Shown here piece by piece: positions 1-16,829 of a DNA stretch of 64,000 nt. Within the stretch, counting starts at the first letter, position 1. Every line of letters begins with the position of its first letter. The stretch is taken from the NCBI GenBank assembly GCA_028554795.2, contig CM068826.1:102364346-102428345 (forward strand), written 5' to 3'. This DNA is from Sinohyriopsis cumingii (Eukaryota; Mollusca; Bivalvia; Unionida; Unionidae). The translations under genes and the position numbers were made by a program. Below the pieces are notes generated by a model, which saw nothing but the letters and a program-made list of their open reading frames with translations, did no database searches and was not told where the DNA came from.

Positions 1-2649
1 CGAGAGTAACCGTCATCTCTGGTCGTGCGATCAATTTAATTTCGATGCGACTGCATTCACAAATACGCACCTGTTCTGAATTGCTTGCGGCCACGAAAAC
101 AGTTTCAATACGACCAGTAAATTGTAATAATTTACAATCTAACAAAAACATAATCAGTGCGGGTAAGTTTGAGACTATGCTGGCAGTAATGGAAAATTAC
201 AGACAGTTATGAGCACACATAATAAACAGCGCGGATCAACAGACAGAAAAGTCAAATAATCTTCATGCAGAATTTTATAAAAGAAATGGCCATATGATTA
301 ATCGCAAGATTCGTATTTAAAGTAGGCAGTATAAAAATTCGAAATGTTGACTTAGGAAAGATACACCCATTAGGCAAAACTAGCTGAGCATATATTATTT
401 GTCCAACAAGAGTTCTAGATATACTAAATGGGGATAATGTTAGTGAACTTACATCAATCACATGATTCTATATTTAACGTTGTTCTCAGGTATATCTTAA
501 TCGATGAGAACGAGCTCATATACTGGTGTGCCGGAACGGATTAAGAAGAGAAAAAAAAACAACAGATTGCATAAACGTGCTAATGAAGATTGAAGTATTA
601 TACGATGGAGTGTATTAGTAGCAGTCAGCGCTAAGGAGAGAAACTACGTCTCACCTATCGAAATAAATGAGGCAAAAACATGTTGTCATGATAATCATAT
701 CTAAGTGAGGTGGTCCTGATGGTGCATCAGACGACGACTACAAAAGAAAAAGTTACGATAACCCTGGAATTCAAGATTTGTTCTTATCATGGGCACATAT
801 AACACATAGACATTGTAAACATGAATATTGCCATAAAATAATGTTTGGATACTTTTCCATTCACTAGAAGAAGAAAACAATTAACATAAAACAAAAGACT
901 ATCTTGCAATGTAAATAGCCCGTGTAACAGTTAATGCAAAAAAAGTGAAACTGATTCACAGCTAAGTAGCTTTAATAGAGCAGTGTCTGGCATTAGTGCC
1001 AGATAGAATGTATGCACCTTTGGTTTCATGTCACCTGAACTTGATTCAGAACTCAATACATGATCATGCTGGAGACAACGCGTGCCGGAATTACGTATAC
1101 TAGATATACAAAATGCCCAAGATGGTAATACCACAAAATTAATTGCATGGATTTGTATGGGATACCAATATGTAAGAGAAAAACCAATAGTTAACAACGA
1201 TGTTTTCAATATTCTTTGACCCTTTGGGTAAAATTGTCAAACTAAGGCTGAAAAATACAGATCTAAAACATTCAAAGAGAAAGATGAAACACATATAAAT
1301 TAAGAAAATACATACCACACCTGTAAGATACAAATTATGAATGAGTACATTTAGAACGAACGCATTTTCTTGTTGTTGAGTATACTGCGTTTATAACTAA
1401 AACGTCTAACCCACATTCGTTATTATAGCAACCCCTCAACCCAATCATACGCATATATCACACTATGTCGGATTGTCTTCAGACCAATTTATCCCTTCAA
1501 AGTATTTCAGCGCTCCAGCTGATAACCAATATTCACCTAGTCTTATTTTTATCGAATGCAAACCTTTTTTTCTCAGATGCGCTTAAAATGTGCGGGCTTG
1601 CCTCTCTTCATTCTCTCTCGAATCAATTTGTGCGTCACATTGGAGTGTTGTTGTTATTATATTAGTCACTAACGGAATTGGTCAAATGAATCACATCACT
1701 ACTTTTGGAGCACTCCCGAAAAAGAACAGAATTACAAACGACTTCATTGACGGAATGAAAGTGGTGGTACCTCTTAATTCTAAATTTAATATTTGAACGT
1801 CATTTAAGCATAACATCTTGATTATTGCAGATAACGGGTTATATTAATTAGCTTTAAACGAATCATTTCCTTCCTTCCAAGCTTTAGTTATATTGAAAAA
1901 ATGGTGAAATTTATTAGACTTTAAAAACACAACGAACTGAATTCGAGAAAAGATCCGAAATGGTTTTATAGTGATATCCAAATGTAGGTACTGTGGTTAG
2001 TTGATCCGGGTACCATTGAGAGTAACATTGTTTCCTTTTATTCTTTATTTCGGTTTATATTATCTGTAACATGTGAATCAATATCTATTATACTACCTTT
2101 TTGTCTCCTATTGAACTTAGCATGGTCGGTGAATCATTATATTTTTGGACTGAGAGTCTAGCTAAGAGTCATTATGAGCACTGAATATTTCCAGAATTGT
2201 GCACAAAATAAGGAAGTATTGGCTGGTGGGTTGAATAATTCTTGATATTATAGACCGTGGTACGTTTCTACATGTGCATAACTAATGAAATTGATGGAAC
2301 ATGAAATAAAATAAAACTTAGAAGAGTAATTGTAAGATTCTTAATGAATGATTACAATTTTCAGTCTTAGTAAGGTGCTACTCGAAAAATAATTGTCTTT
2401 GGTAACGTTTGTCAGTTTTTAAAGTAGAAATAAACAATTTATTTATGATATAAATATTGTTCCGATATCCATATAACTCGTCAGACTCTGTTTTGAAATG
2501 ACCCAAAGTTGTTCACCAGTTGATAAATTTAAATCATTATATCACATATTCTCTTTCGACAACAGTTGATCCGTCGCCTTGCTAAGAAAAATATTCCAAT
2601 TGCAATCAAGATTCTTACTCTAAATTATTTCAATAATAAGAATGGCATG
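1..2649. other. AT-rich noncoding host DNA
   Basis: No reading frame here has a recognisable domain, splice context or codon bias, and the open frames are short (under 95 codons). I see no tandem repeat or mobile element signature. It is probably intergenic or intronic sequence on the 3' side of the minus-strand cysteine-rich exons that follow. Confidence 0.5.
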
Positions 2650-3075
2650 CATGTTATGCAATCATTTTCGAAAGTGGATCCTACGTTCCAGCTGTGGTCT
2701 TACCAGATTCACATGGATAGCACAATAGTTGACAGTCAGAGGGCTGGTATTCTCCAATTGCACATGGTGTGCACGAAGACTGTTTAGATAGGATTACTAC
2801 GTTGCAGTTTTACAGGGTATGCAGGCTGTTGCTTCAGTTGGTTTGCTACATCAATCCCAGCAACACAAACGATGATGTTGCTCCCGTTGAGGGTTGGTAT
2901 ATTCATTCATGGCACTTTTAACAGAATTAATGGCCAGTTTGATTTTGAAACGCACAAGGTTCACAAAACAATCAATACATCTGACCACTTCTTGATTGGT
3001 ACAATCCTGTTGGACAATCTGACGACTAAAACTTCCTGCTGAGAAGTATGGGCCAGGCTCACAGTCTGAATGAAT
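2650..3075 (-). pseudogene. Decayed GCC2/GCC3 (ephrin-receptor-like) exon
   Basis: Read on the minus strand, this stretch keeps several cysteine-spaced fragments typical of GCC2/GCC3 repeats. CEPGPYFSAGSFSRQ lies near 3060, a C-x2-C segment near 2840 (ACIPC), and CTPCAIGEYQPSDCQ followed by CYPCESGKTTAGT near 2770-2680. The last part parallels the intact exon at 4481-4789 (CEIGKYQPNKGQ, CYRCQYGKTT). Stops and frame changes interrupt it, so it cannot encode the domain as it stands. It is most likely a neighbouring exon, or a duplicated copy, of the same host gene that has lost constraint. The alternative of an assembly or sequencing error seems unlikely given several independent lesions. Confidence 0.6.
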
Positions 3076-4480
3076 CTAAAGTCTACTTTTGTTGTAAATT
3101 TGCTATACGATTTTATTTGGTATATACTACTAGCTTGGTTTGTGTTTGAATCCTAGTTAAAAGAACTACAATAAATAAACAGTCATAATAATTATGAACA
3201 TTTGATTTCTGTCGATCCAATCATTTATCAACTCAGAAGAACGGTCTTCACTTTGGCCTAAATTCTTGCAACAAATTCTAATAAAAGTAAAATTGTTCAT
3301 AATATCCACTATATTTTGTATTCCTTGTTTACTGTGTATGCATTTCTAGCTCTATTCCCTGTCGAACAATATGTTGGGAGTTTCACATTAGGGTTACACA
3401 ATGCACTAAGAATTTTTTCACAACAGTTATTTTACTGACCTATTATGTATTACCTTAACCCTCGGTGTGCGATTCACAGTCACGATATTTTGTTTAATCT
3501 ATTGTAGCATTTAACAATCATGCTGAACAAAATAGGAAACGATGTGATAAAAATAAGTTGACGTTCGGTGCCACAAACATGCAGTTAAACGTTGAATGCA
3601 TACATGAATTATTTACATGCTACTTGACACACTGAATAAAATATATACTATTTAATTCTAAACAACACAATTAGAAAACAAAACAGCTATATAAGCTGTG
3701 TTGAAAGTCTATTTATTACCTTTCCAACTGTGCCCAACTGTGCCCATTTTCAGTCTGGAGTCATGAAAAATTAACCATATAATATATGGCTGGCCTCGGG
3801 CAGAAGAACAGTATCAGCTAGGATATGATACGATTTTAAATTTGTAGTTAAAGGGATTAATACCATTTAAAAACAGAAAAAGGCTGGGTATGACTTTCCT
3901 CACGATACTAATAAATTAGACTGGTCCGGGATAGTGCTTGACAATAACACTTTCTTTAAACGGTTTCTTTTACAATGTGTTTTGATTTATAATGTCGCCA
4001 GCGCAATATGCCAGCAAATAATTTCTGTCTGGAGGCACAAACCTTTCTTGTTCTTAATATCATAAAGTCGTATCCCCACAATGAAACTTAATACCGATGT
4101 TTTATGGTATATGTTCAGAAACGGTATGGTATTATCCAGTGGCGGTCATATATACTGAATGGCGGATACAATTTTGTATATTAACCTGGTTCTGGCAGAA
4201 AAATATCCTTTAAATGCTTGAGGAAAATGTTACTCAGACTTGAAGCACAAATCTGGAGAGTTAAGCTAATTGATAAACATGCTAGTAAAGTCTGAGATAG
4301 AAACATTTCATTGGTGAATATTATCCGATTCATAATCACCTTGAAAATAATAAAATTGGTGGTTATTAACTTTTCCTACAATATAGGACAAGAGTCGACC
4401 AGTTTTACTTATTTCGCCTCCTGAAGCATTAGGTCTAACACTAAAAACGAGTTATCTTCATTAGAAACATGACCTCTTAC
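3076..4480. other. Noncoding host DNA between the two GCC2/GCC3 segments
   Basis: AT-rich sequence without a supported gene, repeat or RNA. If both flanking cysteine-rich segments came from one minus-strand gene, this is an intron about 1.4 kb long. The donor GTAAGA at 4480-4475 opens it. Confidence 0.45.
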
Positions 4481-4789
4481 CACATTCATTTTCAGAGGTG
4501 GACCCGATGTCAATTGTGGTTTTACCATATTGACATCGATAGCACTCCCATTGACCCTTATTGGGCTGATATTTTCCAATTTCACATGACTGGCACGAAG
4601 TCTGACCCATATACAGCTGATATTTTCCAGCCTCACATTTCGTACATGATATTGCTCCTGATGAGGAGCTGTAAGTTCCATAGTTACAGGAAACGCAATT
4701 GGTATCCCCGGCATATGTCTTATACATCCCTGGTTCGCACGGCAAACACTGTTGTTGATCCCATTGATAGTAACTTCCAGGAGGACAGA
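4481..4789 (-). CDS. Internal exon of a secreted/receptor protein with GCC2/GCC3 cysteine-rich repeats
   Basis: On the minus strand an open segment of 309 nt (103 codons) is bounded by a good acceptor (pyrimidine-rich tract ending TTTATAG at 4790) and a good donor (G|GTAAGA at 4480). Both boundaries are phase 1, so the exon is symmetrical, as is usual for shuffled extracellular modules. It encodes regularly spaced C-x2-C pairs with G-x-Y motifs: CPPGSYY, CLPCEPGMY, CVSCNYGTYSS, CTKCEAGKY, CQSCEIGKY, CYRCQYGKTT. This is the GCC2/GCC3 (ephrin-receptor-like) pattern found in SCUBE, SVEP1 and many invertebrate secreted proteins. These small disulfide-rich repeats act outside the cell in adhesion or ligand contact. 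The full gene cannot be seen here, so the exact family is open. A decayed sister exon lies about 1.4 kb further on, and a possible signal-peptide exon lies at 12.4 kb on the same strand. Confidence 0.8.
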
Positions 4790-9109
<4,320 letters not shown>

Positions 9110-9800
9110 TTTTAGAATAGGTTGTGGAGGATATGGATGGTATAGATGATGTAATGGATAAATTGTTTATGGGGTGTTGGGTGGTAGATAAGATCTCTCG
9201 AGTATGTTTTGTTTGCTTTCAGATCCTTCTATTACACGCTAAGTTAACGAAGGACGTTTTATGGTATGGTGTGTGGAGGTGATAGATGGTATAGATGATG
9301 TAATGGATGGTGTTTGTATGGGGTGTTGGATGGTAATTAAGATTTTTGAGAGTATGCTTTTGTTTTCTTTTCAGATCCTCTCTTACGTTATAAACGAACA
9401 CAGGACTTGTTTTGGATAGTGTGTGGATGTGATGGATGGTATAGATTATGTAACGGAATGTATTTCGATAGGGTGTTGGCTGGTATGTACGATGTGTATG
9501 AGTATGTTTTGTTTGCTTTCAGCCCCTTCTCTTACACTCTAAGCGAACACAAGACGTTTATTGAGAGTGTGTGGGATAATGGATGATATTGATGGTGCAA
9601 TGGATATTATTTCTTATGCGGTGTTGGATGGTATATAAGGTTTGTCAGAGTATGTTTTGTTTGTTTTCAGCTCTTTCTATTACACTCTCAGCTAAAACAT
9701 GACCTTTTTGGGATAGTGTGTGGGCTGATGGATGGTGTAAATGTTTTAATGGATTGTATTTTGTTGGGTTTTGGATGGTATTGTGATGTTGGCTGGTAGT
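9110..9800 (+). repeat. Minisatellite, about 4.5 units of 150 bp
   Basis: A diverged tandem array. The landmark AGTATGTTTTGTTTGCTTTC recurs at about 9201, 9351, 9501 and 9649, and a second block of the form GATGGATGGTATAGATGATG recurs between them. Each unit therefore carries a pyrimidine-rich tract ending in TTTCAG, which resembles a 3' splice acceptor, followed by a (C/T)-rich block and a GGTGTTGGNTGGTA block. Units differ by roughly 15-25% by eye, so the array is not recent. Confidence 0.85.
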
Positions 9801-10209
9801 AGTGTAATATATATTGCTCATCTGTGGTTTAAGGGATAGTCTTTTTTTGTGAAATTTCATCTTCATATATTTATGAGTAGATCTAAATGAGGTTATCAAT
9901 AAAAGGTATAATATAATGAACTAATTATGCCACAAAATACTGTATTCAAATAATATAGTAATAATAACATTTCTTCATCTTGAAAGTCTTGATTATATGT
10001 GTCTTCAAGCTGAAACTATATATTCTTGCAAACAAAGTTACACAAATATTCAGATCGGGTCTTTGGAGTGAGTGTCAATCAAACACATTTCAACAACGTT
10101 AACTGAGTAACATTTAGTATAAAATATAGACCTACAATCTAGCAACCACAATACAGTATACTATTAATCCCAAATTTAAAGACTAGCTAGTATCCACTGG
10201 GAACTACAG
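9801..10209. other. Noncoding host DNA
   Basis: Spacer between the 150-bp array and the next tandem pair, without recognisable content. Confidence 0.4.
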
Positions 10210-10229
10210 ATAAGGGCTTTATAACGGAA

Positions 10230-10545
10230 ATGTAGGCATGTTGTATAAAATCAATTAAAGTTGACGCAAGTGAAATTTCCACGAACTGATAACAGACTTA
10301 TAACGGGTAAAATAAATGCCTGCAGCCAAGCAGGAGAGTCAGAGATATCCAGAGATTGGGGCTGTTCTATGAATATACAGCTCTACATCATATGTATAAA
10401 AGCAATTCAATTTAACGCGAGTTAAATTCCTATGTGCTGATAACCGAATGGTGATAGGTAACAGATACGCCGCAGGCCAAGCAGCAGACTCGAAGATACT
10501 CAGAGATGGGGCCTGTTCTAGGAATATACAGCTCTACATCATATG
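10230..10545 (+). repeat. Tandem duplication, two units of about 151 bp
   Basis: Two adjacent copies share GCCAAGCAG, CAGAGAT, GGGGC(C)TGTTCTA and ATACAGCTCTACATCATATG. The last motif lies at about 10376 and 10527, which gives a period of 151 bp. The unit length matches the 9.1-kb minisatellite, but the sequence is different. Confidence 0.75.
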
Positions 10546-10939
10546 TGCTTAGTGAAATATAAGTTTAAAAAATTTCGCCAGGATCAAAGTAGATTTTTCT
10601 CTGATACTCCACTTGATCATCATTTCTTTCATGTTAATGTTACAGTCTGCATATTTTCCTAATTTAAGGATCATATATTTGTTACATTACATGTTCTTAT
10701 ATGTTCTTGCATATTGTTTTACTTTTTTACGCATTCTCCCCATATTTGGAAAAGCTACTTTGGAAGATAACAAGAACAATCTAGAAATTGATATCCGTTG
10801 CTTTTCGGAGGCAACCAGGACACTTAGGACTTAATGTATCAAAGTGTTAGTTTTAATTGATAATGTAGTTTTACAACTAAATTGTTTAAAATCTATTCTG
10901 TTTAAGAATTAAAATAGAAACTGATAATTTTGCACCAAA
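10546..10939. other. Noncoding host DNA
   Basis: AT-rich. The 73-codon plus frame at 10613-10834 lacks any domain or coding signature. Confidence 0.35.
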
Positions 10940-11840
10940 ACTGTGCATTTTAAGTTGTTTTCCCATCTATTTAGCGTAGTTATACCAAAACTAAAAATTA
11001 TAAAATAAATCGATTTTAGTACAATGAAGCAAAATATTATACAGAATAATAACAATAAAACTCCAAATCCCATGATTATATTCGTATATCCATGTTTGGT
11101 CTTATTGGATATCGCATCAATAGAAAGTTACTCATAAACTTTGGTTGAAATCTAATATGAACTAATTATACTCATATTACAGACCAAACGAAACTTAATA
11201 CATCAAAACATTTATGCAATTTTGTCAGATGATTGCGTAAAACTTCAGTATAAACTTCAGTATAAATGAAAAGTCCCGTTCACAGTTTTCTCGTAATTGT
11301 ATCACAGCTCAGTGGATGAGACGTATTGATGACTGAGCAATATAAATATGCATGCTTAAGGTAATCGCAATTCAATAATAATACAATTAATTTGATGAAA
11401 TGAGAAATAATTAGTCATACAATTAGAAGATGCAAAATTAAACTTGAGCTAGACCTCATGAATATTGTGCAGCATGAAGTTTAATTTAAAGCAATAATAC
11501 ATATATTTATTATGCGACAGTACCAAAAGTGATTCTGAGAATCAGGGGCCGTAACTCTGACGATATAGAACGCAGAAACACAAACTACTACGAAATATCT
11601 TTAGTATAGATTTCATTAACATAAAGAGGCAAGTTAAATTTGGCTGAAATCATATACTATTTACGATATTTGAGGAGAACCGAATAAGAGCAAATATACA
11701 GAGAGGGAAATTAGAGAGAGAGAGAGAGAGAGAGAGAGGGAACAGATCAAACTAAGGACTCAACGACGGGACTACGAAAGGGCAGACAAAGCAAATTCTC
11801 GATTAAATATTCGCGTTATTATAGCTATATTTATTTTATA
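10940..11840 (+). repeat. Segmental duplication, first part (partner 24955-25835)
   Basis: This segment aligns over its whole length, in the same orientation, with 24955-25835. Shared landmarks include ACCAAAACTAAAAATTATAA, CTCAGTGGATGAGACGTATTGATGACTGAGCAATATAAATATGC (in part), GCGACAGTACCAAAAGTGAT and the (GA)n tract at about 11713 against 25703. By eye the two copies are about 85-90% alike. Neither carries a convincing gene. Confidence 0.85.
11710..11739. repeat. (GA)n microsatellite
   Basis: GA dinucleotide run. A homologous run sits at the matching place in the duplicate near 25703. Confidence 0.9.
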
Positions 11841-12375
11841 GATGTTGATCAGATATCTCTCTCATCTTTCAAGTACTTTTCAATTCAGCTCCATTATCAT
11901 CATAACCGATATGTTTAGAAAGCAATAAGCACAATTATTAATTTCTGATTAAACTTAGATTCAAAATGGAGTGTGTTTTTGAATGGCGTTTAAACTGGAA
12001 CACCCTCTGGAATGCCTTTACTTGTAGAATGAAAGGAAACCTGTTCACCTCTTTTATTTGAAGCATCCCATACAGGACACTAAGGCATTTTTTCAAAACC
12101 CACGGGTTCCGTCATGATTACATGTAAGCCGATATTAAATTGCACATAATTCTTGCACGACGTAATAGTTTCAAGAGGTTAGCGCGATTTTGCTATATCA
12201 TACAAATGTCAAACAAATTTGTGCATTGCATATACAGTGTCTTTATTGTGAGAGCTGACTCACGTAATCAGACACGGAATGAATAAAAATAGCACGGAAT
12301 ATTACACTGAGTGTTTAGAAATAGAATAACAATTTATAGAAATGAAAAGGATTTGATGTTAAAAAATTTTTTTAC
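11841..12375. other. Noncoding host DNA
   Basis: No supported feature. It lies in the part of the 10.9-18.7 kb segment that is missing from the shortened duplicate at 25.8 kb. Confidence 0.35.
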
Positions 12376-12451
12376 CTGATGATGCGGTGTCAATAACCAT
12401 TGCAGAATATACCATTATAAGGTAAATCAACAACATCGTTGAACTGTCCAT
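12376..12451 (-). CDS. Possible first coding exon with a signal peptide
   Basis: On the minus strand an ATG at 12451 opens MDSSTMLLIYLIMVYSAMV and continues IDTASS. This is a short polar start, a hydrophobic core of about 13 residues and small residues near a plausible cleavage point. It is followed at once by a good donor (ATCAG|GTAAAA, exon end 12376). That is the usual shape of a first exon of a secreted or type I membrane protein. It lies on the same strand as, and upstream of, the GCC2/GCC3 exon at 4481-4789, which would need such an exon, but nothing in the window proves they are joined. It could also be a chance frame. Confidence 0.35.
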
Positions 12452-13694
12452 TTGATACCTTAATATAGCACAAATGTAGGCCTTCAACACGGAAGTTTTA
12501 TTTCTCTTTGCTAAGTGTATAGTGCATTTATTAAGGAAGGTATTCAATTTTGTCTCGTATGTTTTATATCCTTCCAAACTATTAAAGCCTAGTTATATTA
12601 AATCATGAATTTACATACAAAATCCTAGGCAACACATTGATCCGATAACACCACTGACTAGTAACAAATAAATAAATAAATAAATACATAAGTAAATAAT
12701 ATGCTTAAATTATGACCAGATAAGATGATCAATGATAACTAACAGGATCAGATCCAGAAACTTATTTTGGTTTTATTTGCCATCTTTATCATTGGTCAGT
12801 AGGAGCGATGTATGGAAATTGTTTTTACTTCCGTTGAAATGTTTCTCTCCCCAGCCCTCCTCAAGAAAATAAATTGGTGCATGGGCTGTGATACTGATTG
12901 TTACAGCATGCCCATCTTTACGACTATGACTTTCTGCTGACTCAACAACTGCATAAATGCATTACTATCGATATGCAAGTTTCCCAAATCCTAGATATCA
13001 CCAATAAATGCAAGAGATCGAATATAGCTTCCGATATTATTTTATGTGATTAATTGAATGGTTTCATAATATTGTCTCAGAAACCGAAGCTAAAGTCTAT
13101 AGCGATATTGGAAACGCAAAGAAATGTGTTTCTGTTTGCTTTGAACAGTATGTTTATGTTACCGATGTGATAGATTTGGTTTGTGGTCCATTTTAAGGAT
13201 GCACTCACTGAACGAGCGTCTACTTAAAGCACAAATAACCGAATTAGCACACACATATGAACGTCATGCATACAAACGTAATCGAATTGAAAGACAGGAT
13301 GACCGAAGGGCAAAGAAACCGAAGGTAGCAATACAACATGCCCGGGCGAAAAGTGGGAGAAAAGAAAGACATATTCATTGCGCTATATTTAATCCTAGAA
13401 GTGTAAATTTTATGCCCTTAACACGTCGTTTGCTTTGCTACTAGTTTTCATTCAGATGAACCTTCATCAAAGCTCCGTTGTACGTCATTTATGTCCAACC
13501 TTATTAATTTTTGATGCCTCAGATAACAAATGATATGTGTCTTGAAAGGAGTTGAAATTGGACTTCTCATGATAAATGCCGTTCCTTCTAGAATAAAAAT
13601 GAATAATTTTCTCCATTCCAACCGGGACAATGAAGCATGAATAGAAACCAGACAGCTTCTGTTAAGATCGTATGTAGTTTTTGTTTTGATGGAA
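12452..13694. other. Noncoding host DNA
   Basis: Contains a short (AAAT)n run near 12666-12690. The arginine/lysine-rich plus frame at 13181-13444 (87 codons) has no recognisable family, promoter or splice context and is not called. Confidence 0.35.
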
Positions 13695-13848
13695 CGGTAT
13701 TTTATTGCACATTAATGGCTATCTGATGTCGAGAAAATGGGTGCTAAGTGTCTTTCCCCAGGGTAAATCGAGGCAACGCACCCGGACTGGTTTAGGCGAG
13801 TATCGTACATTCATCTCTACCAACTGAGCTACTGTGGCTCCCTAAGCA
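13695..13848 (-). mobile_element. tRNA-derived SINE, minus strand
   Basis: Reading the minus strand from about 13848, GGAGCCACAGTAGCTCAGTT and GGTAGAG form a tRNA-like head with a clear RNA polymerase III A box (TAGCTCAGTTGG at about 13820-13832). A body then follows with GTGCGTTGCCT, ACCCTGGGGAAAGACACTTA and an ATAAAAT-like end near 13697. The B box is eroded. Heads of this kind followed by a CCTGGG-AAGACACTTA body are familiar from molluscan SINEs. It does not fold as a complete tRNA, so it is not called as a tRNA gene. Confidence 0.6.
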
Positions 13849-16829
13849 GATATTCAGTTGCACTGGATTCTTACACATGTGGGAGCGTTTACTGATTGTC
13901 TCAAAAAGAAATTTTCAGCATAAGAAATGTAGCTTCTGATATTACCAATTATAACATTAATGATTTTAATGTCTTTCTTTCATGTCATTTGTTATTTAAT
14001 AATAGCTCCAGTGTGTAATCTAGTCTGTTTATTAATTACAATACACCGGTACTGTTGTGAAGGGGTGACAAGACAACCCTGAATGTATTTTACTCATGGT
14101 ACGTGAACCATAGTGAAGAAATAACATAAACCAGATGTTAACGTATATCAGTTCGAATCCAGTGTGAAATGTCTGTTTAATGTTACTGCCAAGAACAGTT
14201 CAGTAATATTTAAAGCTAATTAGATAAAAGTAAACACTATAATGACGATTTAATTTCAGGCACAATAGGCAGGATAAACAATACACCATAAGAATTACAG
14301 TGTCGTTATGATGGGTTGTATATTGTCATTTCAGGCCCTGAGTTAATATGAAGACAGAGTTCTCCTATATGGCGTACGTTAATGTCATAAGTGCAGCTGT
14401 TCACCACTTGCTTTATGAACATATTATCACGCAGGCCTTTCCTAAAGTTTATCTTTCGCGAATGAAAGTTCCTTGTTCGTTATACTGATCCCCCCGTACA
14501 TTGTATGTTTCTTTCTTTTATGTCTTATGTTAGTCTGACTATACGTTATATTAACTTAAGATACTAGATCGTCAGAAACTAGGAAAAGTTCTACTGCTAG
14601 GCAATTTTCTTTCCATGTCTCTCATTTTTGTGGATGGGTATATTAATTTTTATTCTGCTCACTAAATGCAAATCTTTTAAAAATTGTAATACCTTTGAGG
14701 GATATGCAAGTAAAATACATGTGCTGTTTTTCATTAACAATAAACAAAGGAACATTTATCTTATAAACCAAGGATGAAAAGATAAGCTGAAAGGTAATAT
14801 GATTGAAATCAAGACATATTCATAAGAAGTGTGCCTTAGTGACACCATTACAAATCACGTTTTGCTGATACGTATATTTATCAATTTACATTTCCAAATT
14901 GCAGAACATCAATCCAAAGAAACTGGGTTTACCAACGAAACTCTCCCCAAGCGGAATCTGACGTTTCGCTCATTGACTGCTAACACACGAGGACGGGAAA
15001 TCGAACAAGGTCATCAGATCAGAAATTCCTATCGGTTGCTGTTGGATTTCAGTTTTGTTTCAGATCTTGTTCTTTAATCTGATTGATCTGAAAGGGAACG
15101 TGATGATTGTTGCTGATTCAAGTATAAAATTATATTAAGATAATGAGAAGCGGAAACTAGGAAAGCCAAAGAAAACTCAACTCTTATCCTGCTGCTCTGC
15201 AAAATAATAAAAACAAACAGTTAACATGAGCTCATTTCCAGATGAACTTCATACAACCTCTAGCACACGTATATTGAATTCGATGAAAAATGAAAATGAT
15301 TTTATATTATATTCCTAGATCTTGAGTATGAAATGTTCGCTCCTGTAAAAAGGGCATGAAAGACATGAAAGAATAATACATATTTCTATGATATCAGAAT
15401 AGATGAAACACCAATTAATACTTCATGGACTATTAATTTTGTCCACCCATAGAAGCCAGATTTTACTGGGTGCAAATCTCATATGAGTACCATTGGAGTG
15501 ATACTCAATATGACCGCTGTTAGAAGCATAGTTCATAGATCAAAAATTATCGTAATTAACCATTACAGCTCAGGCTTCACATCAAATGTACACTGTCCAC
15601 TCCTTTAATTCCTATGCTCACGCACATGTACAGTACAATCTTAATTTGCTGAGGGTAACATGTCATACTACATAACATAATTATATGTATATGGACAGGG
15701 TTACCACTGAAAAAAAATATTGTTTCTTGCTTCCAACTGCACCGGTCAGAACAGAAAATGTCTTATGTGCAGATTTTGTTTGGAATATTGTTATGTATAT
15801 CAATATTATGTGTGTTAAGTTTTGTGATGATAGATTGTAAGAGTAATATTTAAACACATTACATAGCTTGAAGATAGTACTGATGGATTTGAGTTCGGGT
15901 CATGGATTTCTCCTTAGGAAAACTAGGTAACATAATGACCAATTACTTAGCTGCCAAAGGACCTGACCTTGTTCACAAGTTAAGTTGATCAGGGAATGAG
16001 TAATCGACTCTCAGTATGGTTCTGAAGTTGCATCTCAGTTTTTTATGCAAGAGATTTTAGTCATTCATATCTTCAACATCAGTGTTATTAGAATCAGCAT
16101 TGGTTGTGTTCAGCTGAGTGGATGTCATTTATTTCAATTATTCATTGGAAGTACACGGTGCTTATAAAAGTTACGACAAGTAGCTATGAATACATTTAAA
16201 GACATCTGGGATTATATCATTGCGACACATCTATACTGGTATCATATCAAACTATTCCAGATTACTGGCACATCAGCAAAATAGATCGCACTTCACTCGG
16301 AACACCATTGGAATAAATTTGGAATATTCGATCCATTTTGACTTGTGATAGAACTTTTGGAACTGCTTAGATATTCGTTTACTGATCTGTAAGTTTACTT
16401 TTAATGTTTCAATTTGTGTTCTAGGGGACTGGATTACTTGTTGACTTAACAAAATTTGTTGTTTTTCACTCTTTTCTGTTACATAGTTTAAGAACATAGA
16501 TTAAGACCATATATTCCTGGATAGTCATTTGATACGAATTTCCTTAAAATATTTCAGAGTAGTTATAATTTTACTTTGGCTTGGAACTGTTAGTCCTTGA
16601 TATTTTAATTTCATTACTTGAGAAAAAGGTAAGTGGTCACGATTTAAACGCAAAAATATTGCATAAGTCGGCGAAATTTGGTATATTCGTAATAACAATC
16701 TTGTTTTGTTGTTAAGGTGTTGAACTAATGGAGATTCGGTTTAATGATTCTTACATTAACATGACTAAAGAAATAAACTGGTATCACAAACTTTGAGTAA
16801 GTTAATGAGTCACAATGACCTACATTGTT
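13849..16829. other. Noncoding host DNA
   Basis: About 3 kb without a supported gene. The open frames at 14829-15077 and 16273-16497 lack domains and codon bias. A B-box-like GTTCGAATCC near 14153 has no tRNA-like context before it. Confidence 0.35.

Noticed and set aside
13181-13444. Arg/Lys-rich 87-codon plus frame
   Set aside because: No family, promoter, splice site or conservation evidence within the window.
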